A stretch of DNA of 64,000 bases from Novosphingobium sp. SG751A (GCF_013149295.1 NZ_JABGCB010000013.1:142555-206554), one strand, 5' to 3'; shown: positions 8,855 to 18,829, numbered from the stretch's first letter. Notes: generated by a model from the letters alone, not told the origin. Made by a program: numbers and translations.

Positions 8855-11800
8855 ATGACCGATGCTCCCTTTGCCCATTTCGCTCCGCCTGCGGGCGCGG
8901 TTTCTCCCCTGCGCCGCGCGATCACGGATGCCACGCGTCGGGCCGAAGGCGAATGCCTTGCAGCCCTGATCGAAGCGGCCACCCCGCCCAAGGCGATGCA
9001 TGGCGCAATTGCGCAAACCGCCTGCGCGCTGGTGCGCGCCCTTCGCGCCAAAGGGCAGCGCGGCGGGGTGGAAAGTCTGGTCAAGGAATATTCGCTCTCC
9101 AGCCAGGAGGGCGTAGCGCTGATGTGTCTGGCCGAGGCGCTGCTGCGTATTCCCGACAATGCCACGCGCGATGCGCTGATCCGCGACAAGATCGCGCGGG
9201 GGCAATGGCAGGCTCATCTGGGCGCGGGGCGCAAATTCTTCGTCAATGCCGCGACATGGGGGCTGATCGTCACCGGGCGGCTGGTGGGGGCCAACAGCGA
9301 GGCCTCGCTGGGCGCGGCGCTGACGCGACTGATCGCGCGGGCGGGCGAGCCGCTGATCCGGCGCGGGGTCGATCTGGCGATGGAACTGATGGGCGAACAA
9401 TTCGTCGCCGGCGAGACCATTGAGGAAGCCATCAAACGCGCGCGCCGTCTGGAGGCACAGGGCTTTGCCTACAGCTATGACATGCTGGGCGAGGCGGCAA
9501 GCACGGCGGCGGATGCGGCGCGCTATATGCGCGATTATGAAAACGCCCTGCACGCCATCGGCAAGGCCGCCGCCGGACGCGGCCCCTATGCCGGGCCGGG
9601 CATCTCGATCAAGCTTTCCGCGCTCCACCCCCGCTATGCCCGCGCCCAGCAGGAGCGGGTGATGGGCGAACTTCTGCCCCGGGTCCGGGCGCTGGCCCTG
9701 CTGGCGCGCGCCTATGACATCGGCCTTAACATCGACGCCGAGGAAGCGGATCGGCTGGAAATCAGCCTCGACATTCTCGAAGCCCTCGCGCTCGATCCCG
9801 ATCTGGCGGGGTGGCGCGGGCTGGGCTTTGTGGTGCAGGCCTATGGCAAGCGCTGCCCCTTTGTCATCGACTGGATCATCGATCTGGCGAGGCGGGCCAA
9901 CAGGCGGATCATGGTGCGGCTGGTCAAGGGCGCCTATTGGGACAGCGAGATCAAGAAGGCGCAGGTCGATGGGCTGGCCGATTTCCCGGTCTTCACGCGC
10001 AAGGTCCACACCGATGTGTCCTATATCGCCTGCGTGCGGCGGTTGCTGGATGCACGCGATGCGGTGTTCCCCCAATTCGCCACCCATAATGCCCAGACTT
10101 TGGCCACGATCCACCATCTGGCCGGGCCGGATTTTTCTCCGGGCGATTGGGAGTTCCAATGCCTGCACGGCATGGGCGAGCCGCTGTATGAAGAGGTCGT
10201 GGGCACGGGCAAATTGAACCGGCCTTGCCGGATCTATGCGCCGGTGGGCACGCATGAGACCTTGCTTGCCTATCTGGTGCGGCGCCTGCTGGAAAATGGC
10301 GCCAATTCCTCCTTCGTCCACCGCATCTGGGAGGAAAGCCTGAGCCCGCAGGATCTGGCGCAGGCGCCCGCCGACGAGGCGCGCAAGATCGAGCCCTTCG
10401 GCTCGCCCCATCCCGTGGTGGCCCTGCCCGCGCATCTCTATGGGCAAAGACGCAATTCCTCCGGCCTCGATCTGGCCGGTGAAAGCGTGCTGGCCGCCCT
10501 CTGGCAGGATTTGCGGGCCAGCGCGGCACGGGAATGGCGGGCCGATCCGATGATCCCTTCGCTCTGCGTGATCCGCCCGCCGCAGGATGTGCGCAACCCG
10601 GCCGACCGACGCGACCTTGTCGGGCAGGTCAGCCCCACACTGGAGCGCGATGTGCCGCTCGCCTTTGCCAATGCACGGAGGGCGGCGCAGGGCTGGTGCG
10701 AGACGCCCACTCTGCAAAGAGCCGCGATGCTGGAGCGCGCCGCCGATCTGCTGGAGGAACAGATGGGCATCCTGATCGGCCTCATCATCCGCGAGGCGGG
10801 GAAATCGGCGGCCAATGCTGTGGCGGAAATCCGCGAGGCAGTTGATTTTCTGCGCTATTATGCCGATCAGGCTCGCAAGATCCTAAACGATACCCATGCC
10901 CCTATCGGCCCTGTGGTCTGCATCTCGCCATGGAATTTCCCGCTGGCAATCTTCGTCGGGCAAATCGCCGCCGCGCTGGCCGCGGGCAATCCGGTGCTGG
11001 CCAAACCGGCCGAGGAGACCCCGCTGATCGCAGCGCAGGCGGTGCAGATCCTGCATCGGGCGGGCGTGCCGGTGGGGGTGCTGCAATTGCTGACCGGGGC
11101 GGGCGAGATCGGCGCGGCGCTGGTGGCGCACCCTGATGTGGCGGGCGTGCTGTTCACCGGATCGACGCAGGTGGCCAAGCTGATCCAGCGCGAACTGGCG
11201 CGCCATGATGGGCCTCCCATCCCCCTCGTCGCGGAAACCGGCGGGCTCAATGCGATGATCGTCGATTCCTCGGCGCTGGCCGAACAGGTGACCGGCGATG
11301 TGCTGTCCTCGGCCTTTGACAGCGCGGGGCAGCGCTGCTCGGCGCTGCGCATCCTGTGCCTTCAGGAGGATATTGCCGACCGGCAACTGGCAATGCTGAA
11401 GGGCGCGCTGGGCGAATTGCGGATCGGCAACCCGGATCGCCTCTCCTCCGACATCGGCCCGGTCATCACCGAGGAAGCGCGCGAGGCCATCGCCGCCCAT
11501 ATCGAGCGCCTGCGCACATCAGGATGCCCCGTCTGGCAGGCCCCGCTGAGCAAGGAAACCGGCCATGGCAGCTTCATCCCGCCCACCATCATCGAGATCG
11601 ACAATATCGCACAAATCGGCGGCGAGGTGTTCGGCCCGGTGCTGCATATCCTGCGCTATGCCCGCAAGGATCTGGGCGCGGTGGTCGAAGCGATCAACGC
11701 CACCGGCTATGGCCTGACCTTTGGCCTGCACACGCGGCTGGACGAAACCATCGCCGAGGTGACCGGGGAAATCGCGGCGGGCAATATCTATGTCAACCGC

Positions 11801-12346
11801 AACACGATCGGCGCGGTGGTGGGGGTGCAGCCCTTTGGCGGGCGCGGCCTGTCGGGTACGGGGCCCAAGGCGGGCGGGCCGCTTTATCTGGGGAGGCTGG
11901 TGCGCGCGAGGCCCCTACTCGACCTGGCCTCCGACCTTGCCACCGAAATGCCGGGGCCGGTGGGCGAGCGTAATCTCTACCGGCTCCATCCGCGCGGACG
12001 CTTGCTGGCGGCGGCGCACAGCCATGAGGGCATCGAAGCACAGATCGCGGCAGCAGGCGCGGCAGGCAATCGAGTGGACATCCTCTGGCTGGGCGAAGGG
12101 CTTGGCCCGACCGGTACGATAGAAGCCCTGCCCGCGATCAATCCCTATGGCGCGGTGCTGATCGAACCGGGCCCTCGCGCCCATGAACTGATGCAGCAGA
12201 TCGCGGCGATGGAAGGCCCGATCCCGTTGACCCAGCAGGCCGATGAGCAGGGGCATTATCGCCTCGACTGGCTGATCGAGGAACAGACCATTTCGATCAA
12301 CACCACAGCGGCGGGGGGCAACGCAAGCCTGATGGCGGCGGTTTGA
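8855..12346 (+). CDS. putA: Bifunctional proline dehydrogenase / L-glutamate gamma-semialdehyde dehydrogenase (PutA)
   Basis: Oxidises proline to glutamate in two steps: an FAD-linked proline dehydrogenase feeding electrons to quinone, then an NAD-linked aldehyde dehydrogenase. About 1163 residues. Seen in order: the N-terminal helical arm; the PRODH barrel with RLVKGAYWDSEIK and the C-terminal barrel motif YLVRRLLENGANSSF; the ALDH domain with Glu794 in ETGG and the catalytic Cys828 in GQRCSALR, plus FGGRGLSGTGPKAGG; then a ~150-residue C-terminal domain ending in TTAAGGNASLMAAV. The E. coli-type N-terminal ribbon-helix-helix DNA-binding domain is absent, so this PutA should not repress itself; the divergent Lrp gene presumably regulates it. 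I prefer the ATG at 8855 over an upstream TTG at 8789. Confidence 0.95.
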   Translation: MTDAPFAHFAPPAGAVSPLRRAITDATRRAEGECLAALIEAATPPKAMHGAIAQTACALVRALRAKGQRGGVESLVKEYSLSSQEGVALMCLAEALLRIPDNATRDALIRDKIARGQWQAHLGAGRKFFVNAATWGLIVTGRLVGANSEASLGAALTRLIARAGEPLIRRGVDLAMELMGEQFVAGETIEEAIKRARRLEAQGFAYSYDMLGEAASTAADAARYMRDYENALHAIGKAAAGRGPYAGPGISIKLSALHPRYARAQQERVMGELLPRVRALALLARAYDIGLNIDAEEADRLEISLDILEALALDPDLAGWRGLGFVVQAYGKRCPFVIDWIIDLARRANRRIMVRLVKGAYWDSEIKKAQVDGLADFPVFTRKVHTDVSYIACVRRLLDARDAVFPQFATHNAQTLATIHHLAGPDFSPGDWEFQCLHGMGEPLYEEVVGTGKLNRPCRIYAPVGTHETLLAYLVRRLLENGANSSFVHRIWEESLSPQDLAQAPADEARKIEPFGSPHPVVALPAHLYGQRRNSSGLDLAGESVLAALWQDLRASAAREWRADPMIPSLCVIRPPQDVRNPADRRDLVGQVSPTLERDVPLAFANARRAAQGWCETPTLQRAAMLERAADLLEEQMGILIGLIIREAGKSAANAVAEIREAVDFLRYYADQARKILNDTHAPIGPVVCISPWNFPLAIFVGQIAAALAAGNPVLAKPAEETPLIAAQAVQILHRAGVPVGVLQLLTGAGEIGAALVAHPDVAGVLFTGSTQVAKLIQRELARHDGPPIPLVAETGGLNAMIVDSSALAEQVTGDVLSSAFDSAGQRCSALRILCLQEDIADRQLAMLKGALGELRIGNPDRLSSDIGPVITEEAREAIAAHIERLRTSGCPVWQAPLSKETGHGSFIPPTIIEIDNIAQIGGEVFGPVLHILRYARKDLGAVVEAINATGYGLTFGLHTRLDETIAEVTGEIAAGNIYVNRNTIGAVVGVQPFGGRGLSGTGPKAGGPLYLGRLVRARPLLDLASDLATEMPGPVGERNLYRLHPRGRLLAAAHSHEGIEAQIAAAGAAGNRVDILWLGEGLGPTGTIEALPAINPYGAVLIEPGPRAHELMQQIAAMEGPIPLTQQADEQGHYRLDWLIEEQTISINTTAAGGNASLMAAV

Positions 12347-12421
12347 GGTTAGGGGTGTGACGATCATCCTTTCCCCGCGCGATTTGCGGGCGCATAGAGG
12401 AAACCCTCGCAGGCCCGGAGA

Positions 12422-13306
12422 ATGGAAGCCATGGAAATCGCCCTGAAAACCTATCGCATTCCCGAGGGCAAGGCGGTGGACCTGAAAAAGCGCAAGACTC
12501 ATGTCAGGCCCGTCTATGAATCAAAGACCGATTACGAAGCGATTCTGGCCGACCATGTCACCCGCCTCTCCGATCTGCAACAGCGCCACTATGCCGCCAA
12601 TGCCCATGGCCTGCTGATCATCTTTCAGGCGATGGATGCGGCGGGCAAGGATGGAGTGATCCGCCATGTCATGTCGGGCGTGGGGCCGCAGGGGTGCGGA
12701 GTCTTTGCCTTCAAACGGCCCAGCGACACCGAACTGGAGCATGATTTCCTGTGGCGCGCGGTCGGCAAATTGCCGGGGCGCGGCGAGATCGCGATCTTCA
12801 ACCGATCCTATTACGAAAGCGTTCTGGTGGTGAAGGTCCACGCCAAGAGCCTGCGCGACGAAATCGGCCCCGATGGCGCGCCGGGCGACGAGCTGTGGCA
12901 TGAGCGCTATCGCTCGATCCGCGATTTCGAGCGGCATCTGCATGTCAACGGTACACGGATCGTCAAGATCTTCCTCCATGTCTCCAAGGAGGAGCAGCGC
13001 CAGCGCTTTCTGGCGCGCATTGAGGAGCCGCACAAGAACTGGAAGCTGACCCCGGCCGATATCGAGGAGCGCAAGTTCTGGAAAGACTATCGCCGCGCCT
13101 ATGAGGCCTGCATCGAGGCGACCAGCACCAAGGAGGCACCGTGGTATGTCGTGCCCGCCGATGACAAGGAAAACGCCCGGCTGATCGTTTCTCAGATCGT
13201 GCTGGACGCGCTGGAGGGGCTGCGCCCGGAATATCCGGAAATCTCGCTGGAAAAGCGCGGGCAGTTGCAGGCGATCCGCGCGCAATTGCTGGCCGAGGGG
13301 GAATAG
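12422..13306 (+). CDS. ppk2: Polyphosphate kinase 2 (PPK2 family)
   Basis: Transfers phosphate between polyphosphate and nucleotides in the cytosol. 294 residues. Seen: the Walker A region QAMDAAGKDGVIRHVMSGV, the Walker B segment AIFNRSYYESVLVV, and the lid region with RRAYEACIEATST followed by WYVVPADDKENARLIV. The length and single catalytic core fit the one-domain PPK2 group. Whether it favours AMP or ADP/GDP cannot be settled by eye. It follows putA in the same direction with a 75-base gap that shows no convincing terminator, so read-through is possible. ATGs at 12422 and 12431 are both possible starts, and GGAG at 12417-12420 fits the second one better. Confidence 0.92.
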   Translation: MEAMEIALKTYRIPEGKAVDLKKRKTHVRPVYESKTDYEAILADHVTRLSDLQQRHYAANAHGLLIIFQAMDAAGKDGVIRHVMSGVGPQGCGVFAFKRPSDTELEHDFLWRAVGKLPGRGEIAIFNRSYYESVLVVKVHAKSLRDEIGPDGAPGDELWHERYRSIRDFERHLHVNGTRIVKIFLHVSKEEQRQRFLARIEEPHKNWKLTPADIEERKFWKDYRRAYEACIEATSTKEAPWYVVPADDKENARLIVSQIVLDALEGLRPEYPEISLEKRGQLQAIRAQLLAEGE

Positions 13307-13326
13307 CCCCCCGGCCGGAGCAATCA

Positions 13327-13731
13327 TCACAGGATCGCGGCAATCCCGGCGCGCGCGATCTGAACATCCTGTTCCGATTTGACGCCAGACACGCCCACCG
13401 CGCCGACGAAATCGCCATCGACCACAATCGGCACGCCACCTTCGAGCATCGCCTGCAAGGCCGGCGCCGTCAGCATCGAGACGCGGCCGTTGAGGATCAG
13501 ATCCTCGTAAACCTTACTCTCGCGGCGGCCCATGATCGAAGTCACGGCCTTGGCAGGCGCCATATGCGCGGTACTGGCCGAGGCGCCGTCGAGGCGCAGC
13601 TGGCCCAGCAGATGGCCGCCATCATCCACCACCGCAATCGACACCGCCCAGCCGTTGGCAAGGGCTTCGGCCTCGGCGGCGGCAAGGATCGCCTTTACAT
13701 CGGCGGTTTCAAGAGTGTGCTTGGTTTTCAT
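13327..13731 (-). CDS. GlcG/HbpS-family (DUF336/PF03928) small protein
   Basis: 134 residues from the ATG at 13731; a GTG at 13776 would add 15 low-complexity residues and I reject it. The sequence follows the GlcG/HbpS fold: an early helix (DVKAILAAAEAEALANGW), the strand VSIAVVDDGGHLL, then AHMAPAKAVTSI, and the C-terminal GGVPIVVDGDFVGAVGVSG with SEQDVQIARAGI. The family includes Streptomyces haem-binding HbpS and the glycolate-operon protein GlcG. Several members bind haem or act as accessories, but no general activity is established. It has no signal peptide and no obvious operon partner: ppk2 converges on it and the TonB receptor behind it has its own terminator. Confidence 0.8.
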   Translation of the reverse strand: MKTKHTLETADVKAILAAAEAEALANGWAVSIAVVDDGGHLLGQLRLDGASASTAHMAPAKAVTSIMGRRESKVYEDLILNGRVSMLTAPALQAMLEGGVPIVVDGDFVGAVGVSGVKSEQDVQIARAGIAAIL

Positions 13732-13800
13732 GGGGGGAGTAGTCCGTTTCTGGTGTTGCGGCGGGGCGCTTACCACACCGCGCCCGAAGCACCAGAGACG

Positions 13801-13830
13801 AAAAGGGGCGCGGGATATTCTCCCGCGCCC
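13801..13830 (-). terminator. Rho-independent terminator of the TonB receptor gene
   Basis: Read on the minus strand, GGGCGCGGGA pairs with TCCCGCGCCC around a short loop and is followed by CCTTTT. It begins 10 bases after the receptor stop. Confidence 0.8.
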
Positions 13831-13839
13831 ATCATCCGA

Positions 13840-16575
13840 TCAGAACTTTGCGCTCACCCTAGCATAGATCTGACGCCCGAAGGGGTCCGAGATCGAAGGC
13901 AGATAGCCGTTGAACTTGGCAAAACCGGGCGCCGTATCGAAAGCGTTGATCATGCCTGCGGTAAAGCTGAAGCGATCATCGGCGCCAAAGCTCTTGGTAT
14001 ATTGCACATCGAACACCGAGAAAGCCTTGATCCGGTCGGTGGGCGCGGCGCCAAGGTTCAGCCCGTAATCGTCCAGCACGCCGGACGTATAGCGCCATGT
14101 GATCGAGAGATCATGGGTGCCATAGGCGAAATCCGCGCCCGCCACGCTGCGCCAGCGGGGCGCGGCCGAGGCCGAACCGGGCGACTGGTTGAAGGCATTG
14201 CGATAGCCGATGCCGTCATAGACCACGCTGCCCGTGTCGATGTCATATTTGAGCAGATAGGTCACCGCATCGCGCAGTGTCACCTGAACAGGCCCAACGC
14301 TGAACCCATATTGCGCGGCAACGTCGATGCCCGAAGTCTTGGTGCCGCTGGTCGCGTTAAAGCTGGTGACGTTGATGGTCTGGGCCGAACCGGTCGTCGT
14401 GTCGCGGATCACCGCACTCGAGTTCGGATTGGCGCTGATGACGGCCTGCGCGCCCTGCGTCTGGATCTGGTTGTTATATTTGAACTGCCAGAAATCGACC
14501 GACAGGCGCATCTTGGGCACCGGCAGGAAGGTCGCGCCAAAGTTGAACACATCCGCCGTCTGGGGCTTCAGGTTCGGGTTGCCATAGGTGGCGATGGTGC
14601 GGAACGTGGTGGTGCCGTCCTTGGGGTCGGTGATATTGCCCACGCCGGTGCTGATCAGAGCATTCGAGCTGTTGGCAATCGCGGGGGCTTGAAACGCGCG
14701 GCTCATCGAACCGCGCAGCGAGATCTGGGGCATCACGCGCCAGTTGACCGCCAGCTTGGGCGCGGTGGAGCTGAAGCCGCCGTAATCCTCATAACGCGCC
14801 GCCGCATTGACGTTCAGCCCGTCGATCACCTCGTAATTGGCCTCGACAAAGGCGCTTTTCACATTGCGCGTATAGGAATAGTTGCGGGCCGGACCAATGA
14901 AACCGCCAAAGCCGGAAAGCAGCAGGTCTGAATAGATCCCGCGCGACTTTTCCTTGCGGGCCTGAACGCCCACGGCAACGTCAAGACTGTGTCCGTTGAT
15001 CGTCACCAGCGAGCCGTTGGCCACCGCCTCGCCGACGAAATATTCGTTCTTATAGTCGGAAAATTCATCGGTTTGCAGGTTATAGAGCAGCGAGGCGTCC
15101 TGCTTGGCATTGTCCGACTGGAACGGGCTGTAATAGAGGCAATTGCCCACGCCCGCCGCCGCGCCAGAGCCTGCGCCGTTAAAGCGGATGTTGCAGTTGG
15201 GCCCGCCATAACCGTTCAGCGCGGCCTGAAACAGGTTCATGTCGGTGTCTTTGTCGCGGGCAATCGTATGGCTGCCCGAATAGGTGGCCGAAACGGCATA
15301 TTTCCAGTCGTTGAACAGTTTGCCCCGCGCGCCAAGCACATAGTGCTGCTGATCCACGGTGTCGCGCATCACGCGGTACTGATAGGTTCCGGCAAAACCC
15401 TGCACACCAATCGCGCGACCAAGGAAGCCGATGGTCACGCCAAAGGGATTGTACGGATTGCTGGCGGGCATCAGCGGCGGGGTCGCGCCATTATGCGTCT
15501 GGGCATAGGAAGGCACGCCGTAACGGCTTGAATCCTGATGGTAATAGCTCAGTTCGGCATAGATCGTATGGCCGGGCGCGACCTCGAAAGTCGTGTCATT
15601 GTGGATGTTCAGGCTCTTGGACTGGGGCCGGATCGGGTTTTGCGCCTGATAGGAATAGGCGCAATTGCCAAGCCCGAAACTGGCGCCGCCGGTGGGCAGA
15701 TAGAGGCTCGACGTGCCCGGCGCGCCGCAATTGGGGTCCACCACGGTCAGCGTGCCGTTGGCCGCCTTGTTCGCATCATAAAGCGCGGTGTAATTGTTGC
15801 CGTTGATGATGACATTGCCGCCGGTGCTGGTCTGCGGGCGGCCATAGAGGACAAAGCGGCCCGGATAGCCGGTGGTCGAGGCGTTGAAGAAATTGGTGAC
15901 CGCACGGTCGCCGTTTTGCAGATTGTCCTGAAAACGATAGGAGGCCGAAAACACGCTGTGGATGCGGTCATTGCCAAGGCCGACCATCGCCTGAACATTC
16001 CACGCAGGGCTTTTGTCCATGCTGATATATTGCGCCGACATTTTGACGCCGGTGAATTTGGTGTTGGTGATCAGGTTGAACACGCCCGCCACCGCATCCG
16101 CGCCATAGGTGGACGAGGCGCCATCCAGCACCGTTTCCACCCGGTTGACAGCAATATCGGGCGTCAGCGAGTTCAAGTTGACATAGCCATCGCCTGCCTG
16201 CGGCGTCACGCGGCGGCCGTTGAGCAGCACCAGCGTCGCCCCCGACCCCAGCCCGCGCAGATTGGCCGAGCGCGTATCGCGCGTGTCCGCCCCGCCCTTT
16301 TGCAGATCCTGCATACCGCCCGTACTGCCGACATTCTGCGGGATAAAGCGCGTGAGGTCGCCGATCGAAGCCACGCCGGTCTTTTCCAGCGCCTTGCTGT
16401 CCACCGAAACGATGGGCGAGGCGCGATCCTCCTGCCGCACATTGCCGAGATAGGACCCGGTAACGATAATTTCCTGCGGCTTGGTTTCAGGCGCGCTTTG
16501 CGCCATCGCGGGCATGCCCGCCAATGCCAGGCCCGAAAGCCCGCCGAGCAAAAGCGCTCTTGTCGAAGAATTCAT
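13840..16575 (-). CDS. TonB-dependent outer-membrane receptor
   Basis: 911-residue predicted outer-membrane receptor. Signal peptide (ALLLGGLSGLALAGMPAMAQ), TonB-box-like EIIVTGS, plug with LRGLGSGATLVLLNGRR and VETVLDGASSTYGADAVAGV, then a long barrel and a terminal aromatic residue (YARVSAKF). The LNGRR and YGADAVAGV motifs place it with large sphingomonad/xanthomonad receptors for organic solutes rather than with classical siderophore receptors. ATG at 16575 is preceded by GGGAGGG. It is the last gene of the minus-strand AtuA/CitMHS block, but a terminator-like hairpin (16811-16844) and a dyad-rich promoter region lie between it and the exported hydrolase gene, so it probably has its own promoter. 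It may import the substrate that the hydrolase and carrier handle (inference). Confidence 0.9.
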   Translation of the reverse strand: MNSSTRALLLGGLSGLALAGMPAMAQSAPETKPQEIIVTGSYLGNVRQEDRASPIVSVDSKALEKTGVASIGDLTRFIPQNVGSTGGMQDLQKGGADTRDTRSANLRGLGSGATLVLLNGRRVTPQAGDGYVNLNSLTPDIAVNRVETVLDGASSTYGADAVAGVFNLITNTKFTGVKMSAQYISMDKSPAWNVQAMVGLGNDRIHSVFSASYRFQDNLQNGDRAVTNFFNASTTGYPGRFVLYGRPQTSTGGNVIINGNNYTALYDANKAANGTLTVVDPNCGAPGTSSLYLPTGGASFGLGNCAYSYQAQNPIRPQSKSLNIHNDTTFEVAPGHTIYAELSYYHQDSSRYGVPSYAQTHNGATPPLMPASNPYNPFGVTIGFLGRAIGVQGFAGTYQYRVMRDTVDQQHYVLGARGKLFNDWKYAVSATYSGSHTIARDKDTDMNLFQAALNGYGGPNCNIRFNGAGSGAAAGVGNCLYYSPFQSDNAKQDASLLYNLQTDEFSDYKNEYFVGEAVANGSLVTINGHSLDVAVGVQARKEKSRGIYSDLLLSGFGGFIGPARNYSYTRNVKSAFVEANYEVIDGLNVNAAARYEDYGGFSSTAPKLAVNWRVMPQISLRGSMSRAFQAPAIANSSNALISTGVGNITDPKDGTTTFRTIATYGNPNLKPQTADVFNFGATFLPVPKMRLSVDFWQFKYNNQIQTQGAQAVISANPNSSAVIRDTTTGSAQTINVTSFNATSGTKTSGIDVAAQYGFSVGPVQVTLRDAVTYLLKYDIDTGSVVYDGIGYRNAFNQSPGSASAAPRWRSVAGADFAYGTHDLSITWRYTSGVLDDYGLNLGAAPTDRIKAFSVFDVQYTKSFGADDRFSFTAGMINAFDTAPGFAKFNGYLPSISDPFGRQIYARVSAKF

Positions 16576-16708
16576 GATATCGCCCTCCCTGCACACCGCG
16601 CCGAGAGGGGCGAGAATGCAATCGGGCACGGGCCAGCGCGCCGAAAAGCAGCGCGATCCCATTCCTTTTGACAGCCTCTTGGTCCCTGATCCCCTTCGGC
16701 GGGGTTGT

Positions 16709-16745
16709 CCAATTTCTGCGGTTGAACATGGCGAAATTGGTTCAA
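16709..16745. promoter_or_regulatory. Nested inverted repeats before the TonB receptor
   Basis: CCAATTTC (16709-16716) is mirrored by GAAATTGG (16733-16740), and TTGAAC (16722-16727) by GTTCAA (16740-16745). The two interleaved dyads lie 134-170 bases before the receptor start, next to an AT-rich stretch (16742-16770). Candidate operator; no regulator can be assigned. Confidence 0.35.
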
Positions 16746-16810
16746 GAACGGAAATATAATATTCTGATTGATTGATGCGTCTGGGTTATCAAATCCGGCA
16801 AAACCCCAAG

Positions 16811-16844
16811 AAAAAGGCCACCGCGCAAAGTCTGCGCGATGGCC
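16811..16844 (-). terminator. Rho-independent terminator of the AtuA operon
   Basis: On the minus strand GGCCATCGCGCA pairs with TGCGCGGTGGCC (one G-U pair) and is followed by TTTTTCTT, 26 bases after the hydrolase stop. Confidence 0.8.
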
Positions 16845-16869
16845 CCATCCATCCCATCCGGCGAAAGGC

Positions 16870-18825
16870 TCAGTCGGTCAGCACCTTGCTCGCCTCTGCC
16901 TGCGCGATCAGCTTTTCCGCATCGGCCGACAGCAGCCATCCCGCCGCCTGCTGTCTCGCCACGGCCTTGCGCACGGCCGCCACAAAACCGGCGTGGTCGT
17001 GATAGCGCTCCTCCAGCGAGAGGCGCGGATCATGCTTGGCCAGCCTTTCCGCCTTGGTCCGGGCAAAGGGGATGAAGCCCCCGGCAAAGCCGCAACCCCC
17101 GCCCGCCTCATAGCCTACCGCCTTCACATTCCAGCCCAGATGGCTGCCCAGCGGCACCTGCAAGGCCACCGCCGGAACGCCGGAGGTCTCATTGCCGTCG
17201 GCGTTCACCCGCGGCACCCGCTGCGGCAAAGCGCCCAGCACGCGCGGAGGCTGCATGCCGATCACGCCGCTGGTGTCATAAGTTTTATAGCCCGGCCCAA
17301 AATCATAGTTGAGCAGCGAGTTGAGCTTGCCATCGGGCACCGGCGCGCCCGCAATTGCGGGCCACCCCATCGCCCGGGCATTGGCCGCCACCAGATCGCC
17401 GCCCTTCAGCGTGGGATAGCTGCTGGGCAGCGGCGCCTTGCCTTCGCGCACCCATGCCACCAGCATCATCTGCGCCGCGCGCAGGCTCTCCATCGAGGAG
17501 ACCGCATTGCCCGGCAGCGCGCATCCCGGAGGGGTGGGATCGCCGCCCACCGGGAAACCGCCCGCATAGGATCCGCCATGGGTGGTGCCGGGGAAATAAT
17601 AACGGCGCACCTCGGGCGGCAAAGGCAGATCGGCGCGCCCATCCGTCCCGATCAAACCGGGCGACATGCGCAGGCCCCAGAATTCGGCCGAACCGAAAGT
17701 CTCCGCCACCTTGGGGCAAGTGTCGCTGGCATGGCAGCGGTCGAGGAAACTCGACACGCCGCGCCCACGCGCCTTGTCATTATAGCGCGTCCACCACAAC
17801 GTCCCCTCGCTGCCCGGCTCAAACAGGCCCGCTGCCCCGCCCGGCACGCCAAAGCGCAGGTTGAGCGGCACCTGACGCGCGGCAATATTGGGGTTCACCC
17901 CGTCAAACACCCGGCGCCCCGCCTCATCCGCGTTAAAGCCCAGATGAACGAAGGTGCGCACATAATTGCCCGACTGCGACGTGCCGCTGGCGATGGCATA
18001 GGCGATCTTGCCCGCCGGATTGGGGTGGCCCGCATCATCCTTGTCGGCATGGCGCAAGAAGGCGACCAGATCGCGCGTCGCGGCAAAGCCAAGGCCCAGC
18101 ACCAGCGGGTCCTTGCCTTCATAGGCCAGCGTATAGGCGAATTTCGGATCAAACCCGCCGCGCAGACAAATCCGCGCCGGATCGGGCGTGCCGGGGAAAG
18201 GCGCCGTCCGGCAATCGGCAAAGGCCCAATCGGCAGGCTTGATCGTTTCCAGCGGCGCGCTGTCGCCCTTCAGCCGCATCAACCGCGCCTTGGTCGTATC
18301 CAGCGAGACCGGCAGCGGGCGCGGCGTGGGGCGGCCAATGCTGCCGGTGATCGCCAGGCTGGCGACGCCCGCAGGCATATCGACAAAACGCGCCAGCACC
18401 GGCCCGGTCAGCCCCTTTGCAACCGGCACGCGGGCGGTCTGCAATCCGGCATCCTCCGGCAAATCGCCCTGCCAGCCCGAAACCACGCGGACAAAGCCCA
18501 TCGGATCGGGATCGCGCAGGATATTGCCGCGATTAGGCACATCATAAAACAGCGTATCGCTGCCCGCCAAAGGCCGCGTGATGGCAAAGGTGGCCGAATA
18601 CTCGACCATACCGCGCGCATTGCGCGGGGCGGCGGCGATGTCGGTGATGATCGTGTTATGCGGATCGCCTGGCGAAACCTCGCCATAAAAACGCCCGCTG
18701 ATCGTTTCATAGCCCGGCTTGTCGGGCGCGGTCTTTTCCACCTCGATCCGGGTCAGGCGCGCGTCGGCGCCATGGGACATAAACATCGTGGCGCCCAAAA
18801 GCGCATAACGCAGAGGCTTCATCAT
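16870..18825 (-). CDS. Exported alpha/beta-hydrolase-domain protein (Abhydrolase_10-like), probable esterase
   Basis: 651 residues with a signal peptide (MMKPLRYALL through SHGADA). The body resembles the large secreted alpha/beta hydrolase domain proteins of sphingomonads: LTRIEVEKT and GRFYGEVSPGDPHN near the N terminus, SGTSQSGNYVRTFVHLGFN as the nucleophile elbow region (Ser in the SQSG context), RFGVPGG, and RYYFPGTTHGGSY near the expected His. I infer ester hydrolysis in the periplasm; the substrate is unknown. The start has GGAG 8 bases upstream and lies 4 bases after the preceding stop, so it is translationally close to the AtuA-pair genes. A periplasmic hydrolase in one operon with a CitMHS carrier suggests it releases the acid that the carrier imports. 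Confidence 0.75.
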   Translation of the reverse strand: MMKPLRYALLGATMFMSHGADARLTRIEVEKTAPDKPGYETISGRFYGEVSPGDPHNTIITDIAAAPRNARGMVEYSATFAITRPLAGSDTLFYDVPNRGNILRDPDPMGFVRVVSGWQGDLPEDAGLQTARVPVAKGLTGPVLARFVDMPAGVASLAITGSIGRPTPRPLPVSLDTTKARLMRLKGDSAPLETIKPADWAFADCRTAPFPGTPDPARICLRGGFDPKFAYTLAYEGKDPLVLGLGFAATRDLVAFLRHADKDDAGHPNPAGKIAYAIASGTSQSGNYVRTFVHLGFNADEAGRRVFDGVNPNIAARQVPLNLRFGVPGGAAGLFEPGSEGTLWWTRYNDKARGRGVSSFLDRCHASDTCPKVAETFGSAEFWGLRMSPGLIGTDGRADLPLPPEVRRYYFPGTTHGGSYAGGFPVGGDPTPPGCALPGNAVSSMESLRAAQMMLVAWVREGKAPLPSSYPTLKGGDLVAANARAMGWPAIAGAPVPDGKLNSLLNYDFGPGYKTYDTSGVIGMQPPRVLGALPQRVPRVNADGNETSGVPAVALQVPLGSHLGWNVKAVGYEAGGGCGFAGGFIPFARTKAERLAKHDPRLSLEERYHDHAGFVAAVRKAVARQQAAGWLLSADAEKLIAQAEASKVLTD

Positions 18826-18829
18826 CGGA

